Positions 25,061 through 32,536 of a stretch of DNA of 64,000 bases are shown piece after piece. The position numbers were made by a program, and so were the translations under genes. The notes under the pieces are model-generated. The model searched no databases. It was not told where the DNA came from and saw nothing but the letters and a program-made list of their open reading frames with translations. This DNA is from Blautia faecicola. GTDB lineage: Bacteria; Bacillota; Clostridia; Lachnospirales; Lachnospiraceae. Position 1 is the stretch's first letter; every line of letters starts with the position of its first letter. The DNA is taken from positions 3,195,501-3,259,500 of the forward strand of contig NZ_SDKC01000001.1 of the NCBI RefSeq assembly GCF_004123145.1, read 5' to 3'.

Positions 25061-25489
25061 TTAATACCCGTGGTCAACATGTTCCCAATTCCCACTGTCA
25101 TTCCTAATTAGAATCCATTTCCAATCATCATATGTTGAATCCGGATTAAGCGAACCATCCCCGCCTGATGAGTCTACATCGAAAGATGATAATATTACGA
25201 TTGCTTCATCCGCGTCATATTGTTCAGCCCATTCATCAAATTCATCGGCGTATGTATCTCCGGGATAGGACAGTTTTGTCAGTGTGCAGCCGTCAAATTC
25301 GTTGCCGAAATAGTCTTTTACTGTTTGGAAAGCCGCCTCAATATCACTGTCTGAATATATTTCCGATGGTTTCCAATCAGGAATTTGAACATTGTCAATA
25401 TTCCCACCACTATTCTTTCCACTACAGCCGGCAAGAACAAAAATCATTATCAAAGCTGTCAGAAAACAGAATAAAGTTTTCCTATTCAT
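25061..25489 (-). CDS. DUF4829-like lipoprotein
   Basis: A 142-residue exported protein. The signal peptide ends in LAGC (Cys22), and the mature part is acidic with DSDIEAAFQTVKDYF and a C-terminal WKWILIRNDSGNWEHVDHGY that is typical of DUF4829 domains in gut Firmicutes. Function unknown. AGGAGG precedes the ATG, and the motif GAAAATTTGAA lies upstream of it as before the neighbouring genes. Confidence 0.7.
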   Translation of the reverse strand: MNRKTLFCFLTALIMIFVLAGCSGKNSGGNIDNVQIPDWKPSEIYSDSDIEAAFQTVKDYFGNEFDGCTLTKLSYPGDTYADEFDEWAEQYDADEAIVILSSFDVDSSGGDGSLNPDSTYDDWKWILIRNDSGNWEHVDHGY

Positions 25490-25538
25490 TTTTCGATACC
25501 TCCTACGAATTCAAATTTTCATCCCTACAGACTGAAAT

Positions 25539-26075
25539 TTATTTTTTCCTTGTGGTTATACGAAGTAACAAGCATCCTATCAAAAATCCAACGAGAGTCC
25601 CACAAGTATTCATAATCACATCATCTAACTGTGCAAACCTTCCAATAAATGTTTGCAAAAATTCTATACCAATCGAAAATACTGCTCCAAGTATAACGCC
25701 ATTCCACCAATGCTTGTGGATATTCTTAAAAATAAATACTGGCAAAAATCCATATGGAATGAATAGACATATATTCAAAATAGTTGCCGCATTAAATCCA
25801 TCCTCAAATAATTTAAAACTAATATAACTATCAAGTGGTGAGGATATTCCAAAACTACCACCAATAATTCCTGTAATTTTTAATATTGATACAACTATTA
25901 GAATCCATAAGAATTGACATAACCAATTTAAAATCTTAACTTCAATTTTCTTCTTCTGGATAAATTCAATACCCACTTCGATAATCATAACACCTGCAAA
26001 AATAATAAGTGCCATTGGAAATAATCTCACTAATATCCATATTCCAGTCCATATTTCCATTGTAATATAACTCAC
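25539..26075 (-). CDS. VanZ family membrane protein
   Basis: A 178-residue protein with five hydrophobic helices and the VanZ-like core NICLFIPYGFLPVFIF and IGIEFLQTFIGRFAQLDDVI. VanZ-type proteins lower binding of glycopeptides in some hosts, but most members have unknown roles. I prefer GTG 26075, seven bases after GGAGG; ATG 26081 is too close to that site. It is one of the single genes of the cassette-like run, with CGACAAATTTGAAG directly upstream. Confidence 0.78.
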   Translation of the reverse strand: MSYITMEIWTGIWILVRLFPMALIIFAGVMIIEVGIEFIQKKKIEVKILNWLCQFLWILIVVSILKITGIIGGSFGISSPLDSYISFKLFEDGFNAATILNICLFIPYGFLPVFIFKNIHKHWWNGVILGAVFSIGIEFLQTFIGRFAQLDDVIMNTCGTLVGFLIGCLLLRITTRKK

Positions 26076-26191
26076 TATCATTCCTCCATAACTTCAAATT
26101 TGTCGTTTTCTTTTATCCCCATTATAACTGTTCTCCATAACCACTGCAATGAAAACCTAATCGGTGATTTACATTTCTCTCTCTTCTAAAA

Positions 26192-26219
26192 ATGGGCAAT
26201 CCCATTAAGGACTGCCCAT
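26192..26219 (-). terminator. Terminator after the tRNA-binding protein gene
   Basis: ATGGGCA-14-TGCCCAT followed by TTTTTAG on the minus strand, about 150 bases after the gene. The space between holds GATGTA repeats and a second hairpin GTACCGTTT/AAACGG. Confidence 0.7.
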
Positions 26220-26273
26220 TCATTCTGCTTATTATGCGATTTTTTCTTGCTTGCACCGATTTCTGCATCAAAT

Positions 26274-26364
26274 GATGTAAGTTTGATGTAAATCGCTGTT
26301 TTTTCAGTTTTTTATCAAATGAAGTACGTTCCGTTTATTTGGTAAAACGGTACATCTTTACATC
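26274..26364. repeat. GATGTA repeats, 3' side of the tRNA-binding gene
   Basis: GATGTA at 26274-26279 and 26285-26290 in direct orientation (11-base period) and as TACATC at 26351-26356 and 26359-26364 in inverse orientation. Together with a second cluster at 26956-26982 they bracket the OB-fold gene. They may be arm-type sites for the ICE integrase. Confidence 0.35.
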
Positions 26365-26367
26365 ATC

Positions 26368-26901
26368 TTAATAGAGCTTTGCACCTGCCGGAATGTGGTC
26401 ATCAACCATCAGAAGATGAAGCTTTTCTTCGCCTTCTTCTTCGTGAATAGCACTGAGGAGCATACCGCAAGAGTCAATGCCCATCATAGCTCTCGGTGGA
26501 AGATTTGTGATAGCGATAAGAGTCTTTCCAACCAGTTCTTCCGGCTCGTAATAAGCGTGAATACCGCTTAAAATGGTTCTGTCTGTGCCTGTTCCGTCAT
26601 CAAGAGTGAACTGTAACAGTTTCTTTGACTTCGGTACTGCAACACACTCTTTAACCTTTACTGCACGGAAATCTGACTTGCTGAATGTATCAAAGTCTAC
26701 CATTTCCTCAAACAAAGGCTCAATCTTTACCTTAGAAAAATCAATCTTTTCAGGCTCTGCTTTCACTTCTTCAGTAGCCTTAGATTTTACATCATTTTTC
26801 TTATTTACATCATTCAGGGTCTTCATTGTCGGGACCCTTTTTGTGGTTCTTTCATACTCGACCAAGCTGGTGTTAATACTATTAAATTCTCCATATTCCA
26901 A
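26368..26901 (-). CDS. tRNA-binding OB-fold protein (MetG C-terminal domain-like)
   Basis: A 177-residue protein whose last 110 residues (VDFDTFSKSDFRAVKVKECV, LLQFTLDDGTGTDRTILSGI, ending IPAGAKLY) form the EMAP-II/Trbp111 OB-fold found at the C-terminus of methionyl-tRNA synthetase. The first 55 residues are Lys/Glu-rich and unlike a synthetase core. It may be a free tRNA-binding protein or the 3' part of metG separated by ICE insertion. TTG 26901 with GGGGGAT upstream is the best start. Confidence 0.75.
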   Translation of the reverse strand: MEYGEFNSINTSLVEYERTTKRVPTMKTLNDVNKKNDVKSKATEEVKAEPEKIDFSKVKIEPLFEEMVDFDTFSKSDFRAVKVKECVAVPKSKKLLQFTLDDGTGTDRTILSGIHAYYEPEELVGKTLIAITNLPPRAMMGIDSCGMLLSAIHEEEGEEKLHLLMVDDHIPAGAKLY

Positions 26902-26955
26902 TTATCCCCCATACTTCATATTTTTGCTCTACTTTGAGTCACTTTGCGGGCAAAT

Positions 26956-26982
26956 GATGTAAAATATGATGTAAATGATGTA
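26956..26982. repeat. Three direct GATGTA repeats at the presumed ICE end
   Basis: GATGTA at 26956-26961, 26968-26973 and 26977-26982, within ATGATGTAAA-like units, about 170 bases beyond the integrase stop. This is where attL and integrase arm sites of Tn916-type elements are found. The exact attachment core cannot be fixed without the other end. Confidence 0.4.
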
Positions 26983-27154
26983 GGGCGATAGTAGTATATG
27001 CAAGAGCATATTCATATACAAGAAATTATAACTTCTCTTATTTACAATGTCAATCCACATCAAAGTAACGCTGCCTTATCTTTTCCTGCTTCAGAACAAG
27101 AAAAAAGAACACACAACACTCTGTATGTTCTCTTTCTGTATGTGAAGTCCAATA

Positions 27155-28384
27155 TTATACTTTGAAGTAGCTATCCAATCCTTTGAACTCTTCCGCTTTC
27201 ATTTCTTTTGTAACATCAGCATAGATGTTCAGTGTAGTTGAAATATCTGAATGTCCGAGTGCGTCTTGAATGACCTTTATATTTACTCCAGCTTCACACA
27301 TTCTTGTTGTAAATGTATGTCTAAGCGAGTGGCAGCTAAAATGAGGAAGTAACACATCAGGTTCATCACTGTGCAAAAACTGCTCATCATTGCAATCACG
27401 GATAATTCTTCGTATTGCTTTGTTGAGTGTGGCTTGGTGCTGTGCCTGACCAAAACGATTGATGAAAATAAAATCTGTATATCCGTCAATCGTGACCTCG
27501 CAATGAAGTCCTAAATCTTCCTGCTTCTGTTTCTCATGTTCAAATGCTTCTTTCACAAAACCGAGCATTGGAACCTGCCTCATACTCGCCGGAGTCTTCG
27601 TTGTATTTACATTGAAATAACAGCCACTTTTACTTCCCTCGGTTCTGTGGTCATAATATACAAGAGTATGATTAACATCAATCATTCCACTTTCCATATC
27701 AATATCACACCATCTCAATCCAGTTACTTCCCCCACACGAAGTCCAGTTCCTATCATTACTGCAAAGACCGGATACCAGTGTTCATATACAGGGTGGGTT
27801 TTCAGGAAATTCAGAAATAGCTCCTGCTCCGGTTTCGTCAACGCTCTACGCTTTTCCGACTGAAAACAATGTGCTTTTTTCAATTCTCTCAACACATTAT
27901 CTGACGGGTTATTTCTGATAAAGTCATCATCGACAGCAATCTGTAAAACCTGATGAAGAACCGTATGTATATTATCAATCGTTGAAGGCTTCAAATTTCT
28001 TTCATCAACAAGATAATTGTAGTATTTCTTAATATCTGATTTCTTCAGCGTTGATATTCTTTTACTTCCAATCACTGGTCGCACAAAGGTATTGTACATA
28101 TATTTGTAATTTTCAAAGGTATTATTCTTCAGCCCTCTTTTCATATTTGCCCAAAGGTCAAATAATTTATCAATGGTTGTGTATCGTGCTTCGGTCTTAA
28201 TACCATCACATTTATCTTTCTGAATACGCTTTTCTTTTTCTCTCAGGTCATCTAAAGTTCTTGCGTAAACAAATCTTCTTTTCATCTGGCTGTCCTGCCA
28301 GCTAAATTGATAAGTACCGTCTTTTCTCTGAACCTCTCCGGTTTTCAGAACAACCCTTGATTTATCTTTTCTTTTTGTCGCCAT
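27155..28384 (-). CDS. int: Tyrosine integrase of the ICE (Tn916 Int-like)
   Basis: A 409-residue site-specific recombinase that excises and integrates the element. It has an N-terminal arm-binding domain (about 1-70), a SAM-like core-binding domain (75-180) and a catalytic domain with the Arg of TGLRVGEVTGLRW, the HSLRHTF box and LGHSDISTTLNIYA carrying His and the nucleophilic Tyr. It lies next to the presumed left end of the element, downstream of three excisionase-like genes. Confidence 0.95.
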   Translation of the reverse strand: MATKRKDKSRVVLKTGEVQRKDGTYQFSWQDSQMKRRFVYARTLDDLREKEKRIQKDKCDGIKTEARYTTIDKLFDLWANMKRGLKNNTFENYKYMYNTFVRPVIGSKRISTLKKSDIKKYYNYLVDERNLKPSTIDNIHTVLHQVLQIAVDDDFIRNNPSDNVLRELKKAHCFQSEKRRALTKPEQELFLNFLKTHPVYEHWYPVFAVMIGTGLRVGEVTGLRWCDIDMESGMIDVNHTLVYYDHRTEGSKSGCYFNVNTTKTPASMRQVPMLGFVKEAFEHEKQKQEDLGLHCEVTIDGYTDFIFINRFGQAQHQATLNKAIRRIIRDCNDEQFLHSDEPDVLLPHFSCHSLRHTFTTRMCEAGVNIKVIQDALGHSDISTTLNIYADVTKEMKAEEFKGLDSYFKV

Positions 28385-28393
28385 TGTGTCCTC

Positions 28394-28675
28394 CTAAATT
28401 CTAAACTGCTTATCTATATATTTGTCCAGTCGTTCCCTCACAATATGGATTTTATTGCCTATCCATATTGCAAAGGGACAACCTGCTTGATTAGACAACT
28501 CACGCAACTTCGTTCTTCCTATACCGGAATATGCTGCGGCTTCTTCGATTGTCAGCCACTTTCTTTCCCATATCGGTTCTTCAGCATTGCTTATGAGTTT
28601 TTCCTGATATGTTCTTACTTCGGCAAGTAAGCGTTCATCATCATTCAAGGAAAGTAAGTTTTTCAATGTATTCAT
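28394..28675 (-). CDS. Excisionase-like DNA-binding protein (copy 1)
   Basis: A 93-residue protein with a MerR-like winged helix of the Tn916 Xis type in its second half: WLTIEEAAAYSGIGRTKLRE, then CPFAIWIGNKIHIVRERLDK. It has an extra N-terminal helix of about 30 residues compared with the two copies next to it. ATG 28675 is seven bases after AGGAGG and overlaps the end of copy 2 by 35 bases. The gene ends nine bases before int, as expected for the excisionase that directs Int towards excision. Confidence 0.85.
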   Translation of the reverse strand: MNTLKNLLSLNDDERLLAEVRTYQEKLISNAEEPIWERKWLTIEEAAAYSGIGRTKLRELSNQAGCPFAIWIGNKIHIVRERLDKYIDKQFRI

Positions 28676-28868
28676 CAAAAATCCTCCTCTTAATCATTCG
28701 ACGATTTCCTATATGAAGAACAAATGGGCATTCTTCTTGGCTTGTTAGTTTTCTCAGTCTTTCTCTGCCTATGCCAGAATATTCAACTGCTTCATCAATC
28801 GTCAAATTAGACTTATGCCATATCGGCACATCATATTTTTTTCGGATAATCTTTTCTGTATCTGCCAT
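28641..28868 (-). CDS. Excisionase-like DNA-binding protein (copy 2)
   Basis: A 75-residue Xis-type protein: HKSNLTIDEAVEYSGIGRER, then CPFVLHIGNRRMIKRRIFDE. ATG 28868 has GGAGG ten bases upstream. Sequence similarity to copies 1 and 3 in the helix-turn-helix (EEAAAYSGIG pattern) shows they arose by duplication. Confidence 0.85.
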   Translation of the reverse strand: MADTEKIIRKKYDVPIWHKSNLTIDEAVEYSGIGRERLRKLTSQEECPFVLHIGNRRMIKRRIFDEYIEKLTFLE

Positions 28869-28967
28869 TACGGAAGCACCTCCTTGTTTTTTTCTACCCT
28901 TATGATAATTAAAAAATGGCGATGAGCCTATTATGCGAACCGACCCATCGCACATTTTACAAATCAG

Positions 28968-29174
28968 CTATATCGAATACGCATTATCAAGATATTCGTC
29001 CAGTTTTCTTCTTTTAATCAGTCGCTTACTTCCATTCCAAAGAACAAAAGGGCAAAACTCCGAGTCGGACATTTCTCTTAATTTTCTTGAGCCAATACCA
29101 CAATAAGCTGCGGCTTCTTCTACTGTAAGATTGGACTTCTTCCAGATAGGAATAATGATTTTATTTTCTGTCAT
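28968..29174 (-). CDS. Excisionase-like DNA-binding protein (copy 3)
   Basis: A 68-residue Xis-type protein: KKSNLTVEEAAAYCGIGSRK, then CPFVLWNGSKRLIKRRKLDE. ATG 29174 (GAGGGGA upstream) overlaps the end of the PemK-like gene by 14 bases. Three such genes in tandem are unusual for one integrase. Confidence 0.85.
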   Translation of the reverse strand: MTENKIIIPIWKKSNLTVEEAAAYCGIGSRKLREMSDSEFCPFVLWNGSKRLIKRRKLDEYLDNAYSI

Positions 29175-29727
29175 TGCTTCCCCTCTTTTCTTTCTTTGAT
29201 GAATATCTGTCGGTAACAACATAATCCCAACCATCCCCATCGCACTTATCACATCTGTCTTTTCGCTTTGCAAATGGGTCGAGTCGCCTTACAATATAGT
29301 CTGGATTGTGGATGTAATCATTCAGACACTTCGGGCATAGACAGCGAATATTTTCTTTCCCCTCCGGCTTGTAAACCCAAAGTCCAAAAGTCTTTTTCAA
29401 AGTTGCATTTATCTGTCTGAAAAGTTTATCGTCATCTACCGTACCTATGTATTCACGCAAATCCTCTCTATTGACTGTCCGTATCTGCTCCAGAAGAACC
29501 ATTGACGGTTTCTTCAGTCCAAACTCCTCGCCGAGAATAATGTGCGATGGCAAATATCTTTTCTTGATTACACTTGTAACCGCTGCAACAATAATCGTCG
29601 GAGCATTCTGGTTATAATCGTCTGCCTGAACGACAAGCACCGGACGCTCTCCGCTTTGTACTGAACCACTGTTATCTCCAAAGTCATAGTAGAATAAATC
29701 CCCACGACAAATCATTTTTTCTTTCAT
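29161..29727 (-). CDS. PemK/MazF-like protein with C-terminal zinc ribbon
   Basis: A 188-residue protein. Residues 6-115 follow the PemK/MazF endoribonuclease fold (GDLFYYDFG, SGERPVLVVQADDYN, IIVAAVTSVIKK, SMVLLEQIRTV). The C-terminal 65 residues hold two CxxC pairs (CPKC and CDKC), an added zinc ribbon that standard MazF lacks. No antitoxin gene lies next to it. Such proteins are common near the integrase of Tn1549-like elements; a role as toxin or as regulator of transfer is open. I chose ATG 29727, eight bases after GAGG. Confidence 0.8.
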   Translation of the reverse strand: MKEKMICRGDLFYYDFGDNSGSVQSGERPVLVVQADDYNQNAPTIIVAAVTSVIKKRYLPSHIILGEEFGLKKPSMVLLEQIRTVNREDLREYIGTVDDDKLFRQINATLKKTFGLWVYKPEGKENIRCLCPKCLNDYIHNPDYIVRRLDPFAKRKDRCDKCDGDGWDYVVTDRYSSKKEKRGSNDRK

Positions 29728-29832
29728 ATACATAACCTCACAAGAATCAAATTTTTAAAGTGTCATTCGTATCCGGAATGAAATAACCCCTTCACTCATT
29801 TGGACAAAGGGTGCTGAAATGCACACCCGAAA

Positions 29833-30420
29833 TCAGAGATTTTCATAAAATTTGATAAAGTTTTTCTTTGCCGCTGCAATAGATTTATCTACGGAGCTGT
29901 AATATACACCCTCCTGCTTTGCAATCGCTCTGGAACTCAGACCGCAGCACACATTCTTCATAAGTCGTTCCCTTTGAAGTGGCTGCAACATTGAAAGTGC
30001 TATCCTTGCTTTCCTGATTTCACACTGACGCAATTCTTCTCTTTCCAGTTCAAGCCTTTCTTCCTCTGCTCTTTCAAATGGGTCGTCAAACATAATGGCA
30101 AGTTCTTTATGGAACTGTGAGGACATTTCATCGTCGTATCCATAGCAGTCAAGTGTACGACTGCTTCTCTTTGCATACTTGTCCTCATTTCGGTTTGCAT
30201 CGTCAATTACCTCTCCCTGTGCAATGGAAAGATGTACAAACGGAGAATATCTTTCTATAACAAGGGGATACTTCTCCCAAAGCTCTTTTACAGATAATTC
30301 CGTAATAATCGCCCATCTTTCATCTCCGGTATAGCCGTTATATTCGTATTTAAGGTTTATCAGTTTACAATCCTTTGCAAATAATTCTTCTTGTTCTGTT
30401 AATGTAAGTTTGTTTGTCAT
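29833..30420 (-). CDS. Sigma-70 region 4-like regulator of the ICE
   Basis: A 195-residue acidic protein with a C-terminal helix-turn-helix of the sigma-70 region 4 type (MLQPLQRERLMKNVCCGLSS, then AIAKQEGVYYSSVDKSI). Region 2 motifs are not convincing, so it may be a sigma-like activator rather than a full sigma factor. Similar proteins are found in Tn1549/CTn-type elements. Its Shine-Dalgarno is in a long hairpin (30424-30482), so translation is probably controlled. Confidence 0.75.
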   Translation of the reverse strand: MTNKLTLTEQEELFAKDCKLINLKYEYNGYTGDERWAIITELSVKELWEKYPLVIERYSPFVHLSIAQGEVIDDANRNEDKYAKRSSRTLDCYGYDDEMSSQFHKELAIMFDDPFERAEEERLELEREELRQCEIRKARIALSMLQPLQRERLMKNVCCGLSSRAIAKQEGVYYSSVDKSIAAAKKNFIKFYENL

Positions 30421-30423
30421 TTT

Positions 30424-30482
30424 CGTAATCTCCTTTGAATTTTCTAAAATTGCTTTTTTATATAGAAAATTCGGAGATTACG
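30424..30482 (-). promoter_or_regulatory. Hairpin that hides the ribosome site of the sigma-like gene
   Basis: The leader can pair CGTAATCTCC-GAATTTTCTA with TAGAAAATTC-AAA-GGAGATTACG: 20 pairs with only a three-base bulge. The 3' arm contains the Shine-Dalgarno GGAG, and the start codon ATG 30420 follows three bases after the stem. In the folded state translation should be blocked. The interval 30484-30526 also has the palindrome TGGCATTGCCA. Confidence 0.7.
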
Positions 30483-30526
30483 GGTACTCAGCTATCTGGC
30501 ATTGCCATGCGTTATAAAACATAAAA

Positions 30527-30552
30527 GTCCTTTCCCAAGTAAGGGAAAAGAC
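30527..30552 (-). terminator. Second terminator upstream of the sigma-like gene
   Basis: GTCTTTTCCC-TTACTT-GGGAAAGGAC followed by TTTTATGTTTT on the minus strand. With the next hairpin it isolates the sigma-like gene from transcription of the ImmA operon. Confidence 0.6.
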
Positions 30553-30595
30553 CTAATACTGCACGAAGCATAATCGAATAAAACAGCAACAAAAA

Positions 30596-30663
30596 AAGCA
30601 CCGTCGAATCTGGACAGCAAAGAATACTTCTATTCTTCACTTATCCGGCTTCGTACGGTGCTT
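30596..30663 (-). terminator. Terminator of the LexA/ImmA/zinc-ribbon operon
   Basis: Outer stem AAGCACCGT/ACGGTGCTT with inner hairpin AAGAATA/TATTCTT, followed by TTTTTTTGTTG on the minus strand. It follows the stop of the small zinc-ribbon gene by about 70 bases. Confidence 0.7.
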
Positions 30664-30735
30664 GGTAGTTTAGCAAATAAATTGCTTATCTCCGCTTACT
30701 CGATTAGAAATCGTTTCGATATTTACTTGTAATCT

Positions 30736-30984
30736 TCATCGCCTGCAATTCCTGCCATATCCGTTCCTACGGATTCTGCGGAAGTAAGCGAGATTTAAGA
30801 TATGGACATTCTTGCATTTCTGACACTTCACACTCAAATGTCCGGTTGCGTCTGAAAAAACTCTTTGTATCCTGAACCCACAAGTCGGGCAGAGAATATC
30901 ACGCTCTTTCAGACTTTCTGCTTCTACTCTTGACAGAAGCAATCTCTTTTGTATTTCAGGTGCTACCTGAGTCTGTAACCTCAT
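30736..30984 (-). CDS. Small zinc-ribbon protein (82 aa)
   Basis: An 82-residue basic protein with CPTCG and CQKCKN pairs about 20 residues apart, a single zinc ribbon as in Com-like or ribosomal-type small proteins. The C-terminus is rich in Arg (AYFRRIRRNGYGRNCRR), which suggests nucleic acid binding. It overlaps the end of the ImmA-like gene by four bases (ATGA). Function unknown. Confidence 0.65.
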   Translation of the reverse strand: MRLQTQVAPEIQKRLLLSRVEAESLKERDILCPTCGFRIQRVFSDATGHLSVKCQKCKNVHILNLAYFRRIRRNGYGRNCRR

Positions 30985-31706
30985 TGTGAAACACCTCCCA
31001 GATTTAACTCATTGGAAATGTACTCAAGGATATTGTGATACTCAAATAGCCCCATATCTCTCAATCTGATAACCAAGGCTGTATAAGATACTCCGATATA
31101 AGCTGCCATTCTGCGGATAACTGCTTTATCCTTTGAAGTAATGGTATTATCGCCATAAACTCTTATCGGATTTGACTGATTATATTTCGCCAAGGCATTT
31201 TCAATAATTCTTCTCGGCATAAGAAGCGAAGCTCCCATTGTATCTGCCTGCCACTCAACAGACGCAAACATCTGAGCCAGTTCCTCTTTGGAATAACTAC
31301 GCTCACTGTCATACTCTGCATGAAAGCGTCCTTCACTCGGCATTGCATACATCTTACTCAAGATATGATGTGACGCTTCGTGTGCCATTGTAAATCTGCG
31401 ACGTCCCTGCTCCTTTTCAGCAAGAAGAAATTTATCAAGTACGATGGTATCTTTCGGGAAAACAAAGGGAATAATTTTTCCGTCCTGATGTATCAGCAGT
31501 GGTGTTGCTCCATCTGCCAGAAAACCAATCCTGCCTGCATCATCTTCTGCGAAAGAAGCGTATTCAATTCGTAACATAAGAAATTCTGTAATGAAATGTT
31601 CTATGTCGATGGATTGAATCACTCGATTGCTAAACTTATTAGCATACGCTGTTATCAAGCCTTCGCTGATTTCTTCCAACTCGGCTCTTGACATATAAAT
31701 ACTCAA
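30981..31706 (-). CDS. ImmA/IrrE family metallo-endopeptidase
   Basis: A 241-residue zinc protease of the COG2856 type. The catalytic motif HEASH lies at residues 109-113 (RRFTMAHEASHHIL), with a downstream Glu-rich helix (VEWQADTMGASLLMPRRII) giving the third ligand. In ICEBs1 and related elements ImmA cleaves the element's repressor and starts excision. Here it sits directly behind a LexA-like repressor gene, so a similar job is likely. TTG 31706 is kept as the start since GGAGG lies ten bases before and the preceding small frame ends in the same TTGA. Confidence 0.88.
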   Translation of the reverse strand: MSIYMSRAELEEISEGLITAYANKFSNRVIQSIDIEHFITEFLMLRIEYASFAEDDAGRIGFLADGATPLLIHQDGKIIPFVFPKDTIVLDKFLLAEKEQGRRRFTMAHEASHHILSKMYAMPSEGRFHAEYDSERSYSKEELAQMFASVEWQADTMGASLLMPRRIIENALAKYNQSNPIRVYGDNTITSKDKAVIRRMAAYIGVSYTALVIRLRDMGLFEYHNILEYISNELNLGGVSQ

Positions 31707-31822
31707 GTTGTGTCCACCTCCGACTCCACCTTGTCCGGCGGTGCAACTCCTCCGGCAAAGTTCTGTTGTATTTCCGCACTATCCAAATTGATTAGATAGC
31801 GAATTCCTTCAAGTGTTCTCAT
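31703..31822 (-). CDS. Small coupled protein (39 aa)
   Basis: From ATG 31822 (AGAGGA upstream) to a TGA that overlaps the ImmA-like start as TTGA. The product MRTLEGIRYLINLDSAEIQQ and its hydrophilic tail have no recognised family. The tight spacing on both sides suggests translational coupling between the LexA-like and ImmA-like genes. Confidence 0.5.
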   Translation of the reverse strand: MRTLEGIRYLINLDSAEIQQNFAGGVAPPDKVESEVDTT

Positions 31823-31836
31823 TCGTCTGTCCTCTG

Positions 31837-32436
31837 CTATAGTTCTTTGATGATGTGACAAGCCACACCCTGAATACAGCACTCATCTACAATGATGTCT
31901 TTCATCTTCTTATTTTCCGGGTGGAGAATGATTTTCTTATTCTCATCATCTCGGAAGTAGCGTTTCAATGTATTCTGATTATCCACAAGGGCAACTACTA
32001 TATCGCCCTCTTTGGCTTCTACCTGCTTTTTGACAACCACAAGGTCGCCGTCATCAATCCCTGCTTCAACCATAGACTGACCGCTTGCTCTTAATATAAA
32101 GAAATCTCCTTTGCCGAAAATAGCAGTAGGAAGTGATACATATTCTTCAATATTTTCTTCCTCATACTGAGGACTGCCACAAGGAATTGAACCTACAATC
32201 GGCGTCTGTGTCTGTTCGCCACTGTACTTACAGGTCACATTGGTACGAATCTCCTGCCCGTCATATTCAATCATATTCTTCTCAGCCATCTCTACCAAGT
32301 ATTTATATGCTGTACCTCTGGCAATACCAACCGCTTCAGCAATCTTTGTAGTCGATGGGGATTGTCTGTTTTGCAGGTAATAATCCTCGATATACTTTTT
32401 TATCTCACTCATAAGTTCAGGACTCTTGCTTCTCAT
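31837..32436 (-). CDS. LexA-like repressor (S24 autoprotease)
   Basis: A 199-residue protein: N-terminal winged helix (residues 5-65, SPSTTKIAEAVGIARGTAYK) and C-terminal S24 peptidase with Ser121 (ASGQSMVEAG) and Lys158 (NTLKRYF). The cleavage bond would be Cys86-Gly87 (IPCGSPQ) instead of Ala-Gly. This is a second, element-borne LexA type that could tie ICE excision to the SOS response. A 27-bp palindrome in its promoter fits autorepression. Confidence 0.88.
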   Translation of the reverse strand: MRSKSPELMSEIKKYIEDYYLQNRQSPSTTKIAEAVGIARGTAYKYLVEMAEKNMIEYDGQEIRTNVTCKYSGEQTQTPIVGSIPCGSPQYEEENIEEYVSLPTAIFGKGDFFILRASGQSMVEAGIDDGDLVVVKKQVEAKEGDIVVALVDNQNTLKRYFRDDENKKIILHPENKKMKDIIVDECCIQGVACHIIKEL

Positions 32437-32457
32437 ACCTGCACCTCACTTTCTTTT

Positions 32458-32494
32458 CTATCGGAAGCACTCTGCTTTCGATAGTTTTATTATA
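32458..32494 (-). promoter_or_regulatory. Operator and -10 of the LexA-like gene
   Basis: Near-perfect palindrome CTATCGGAAGC-ACTCT-GCTTTCGATAG (32458-32484) lies just downstream of a minus-strand TATAAT (32489-32494); TTGAAA is 15 bases further upstream, a short spacer. A dimer bound here would stop transcription at the start site. Confidence 0.65.
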
Positions 32495-32536
32495 CCTGAT
32501 ACGAAAATTTTTCAAGTAGGTTTTTCGCAAAAGAAA

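Noticed and set aside
26824-26893. A 23-aa frame (MENLIVLTPAW...) inside the start of the tRNA-binding gene, as a possible leader peptide
   Set aside because: Spacing to GGGGG is too long and no attenuator hairpin follows; the TTG frame carries the OB-fold.
26274-26982. Possible CRISPR-like array of GATGTA units
   Set aside because: Units are 6-10 bases at irregular spacing in both orientations; there are no spacers of constant length and no cas genes.
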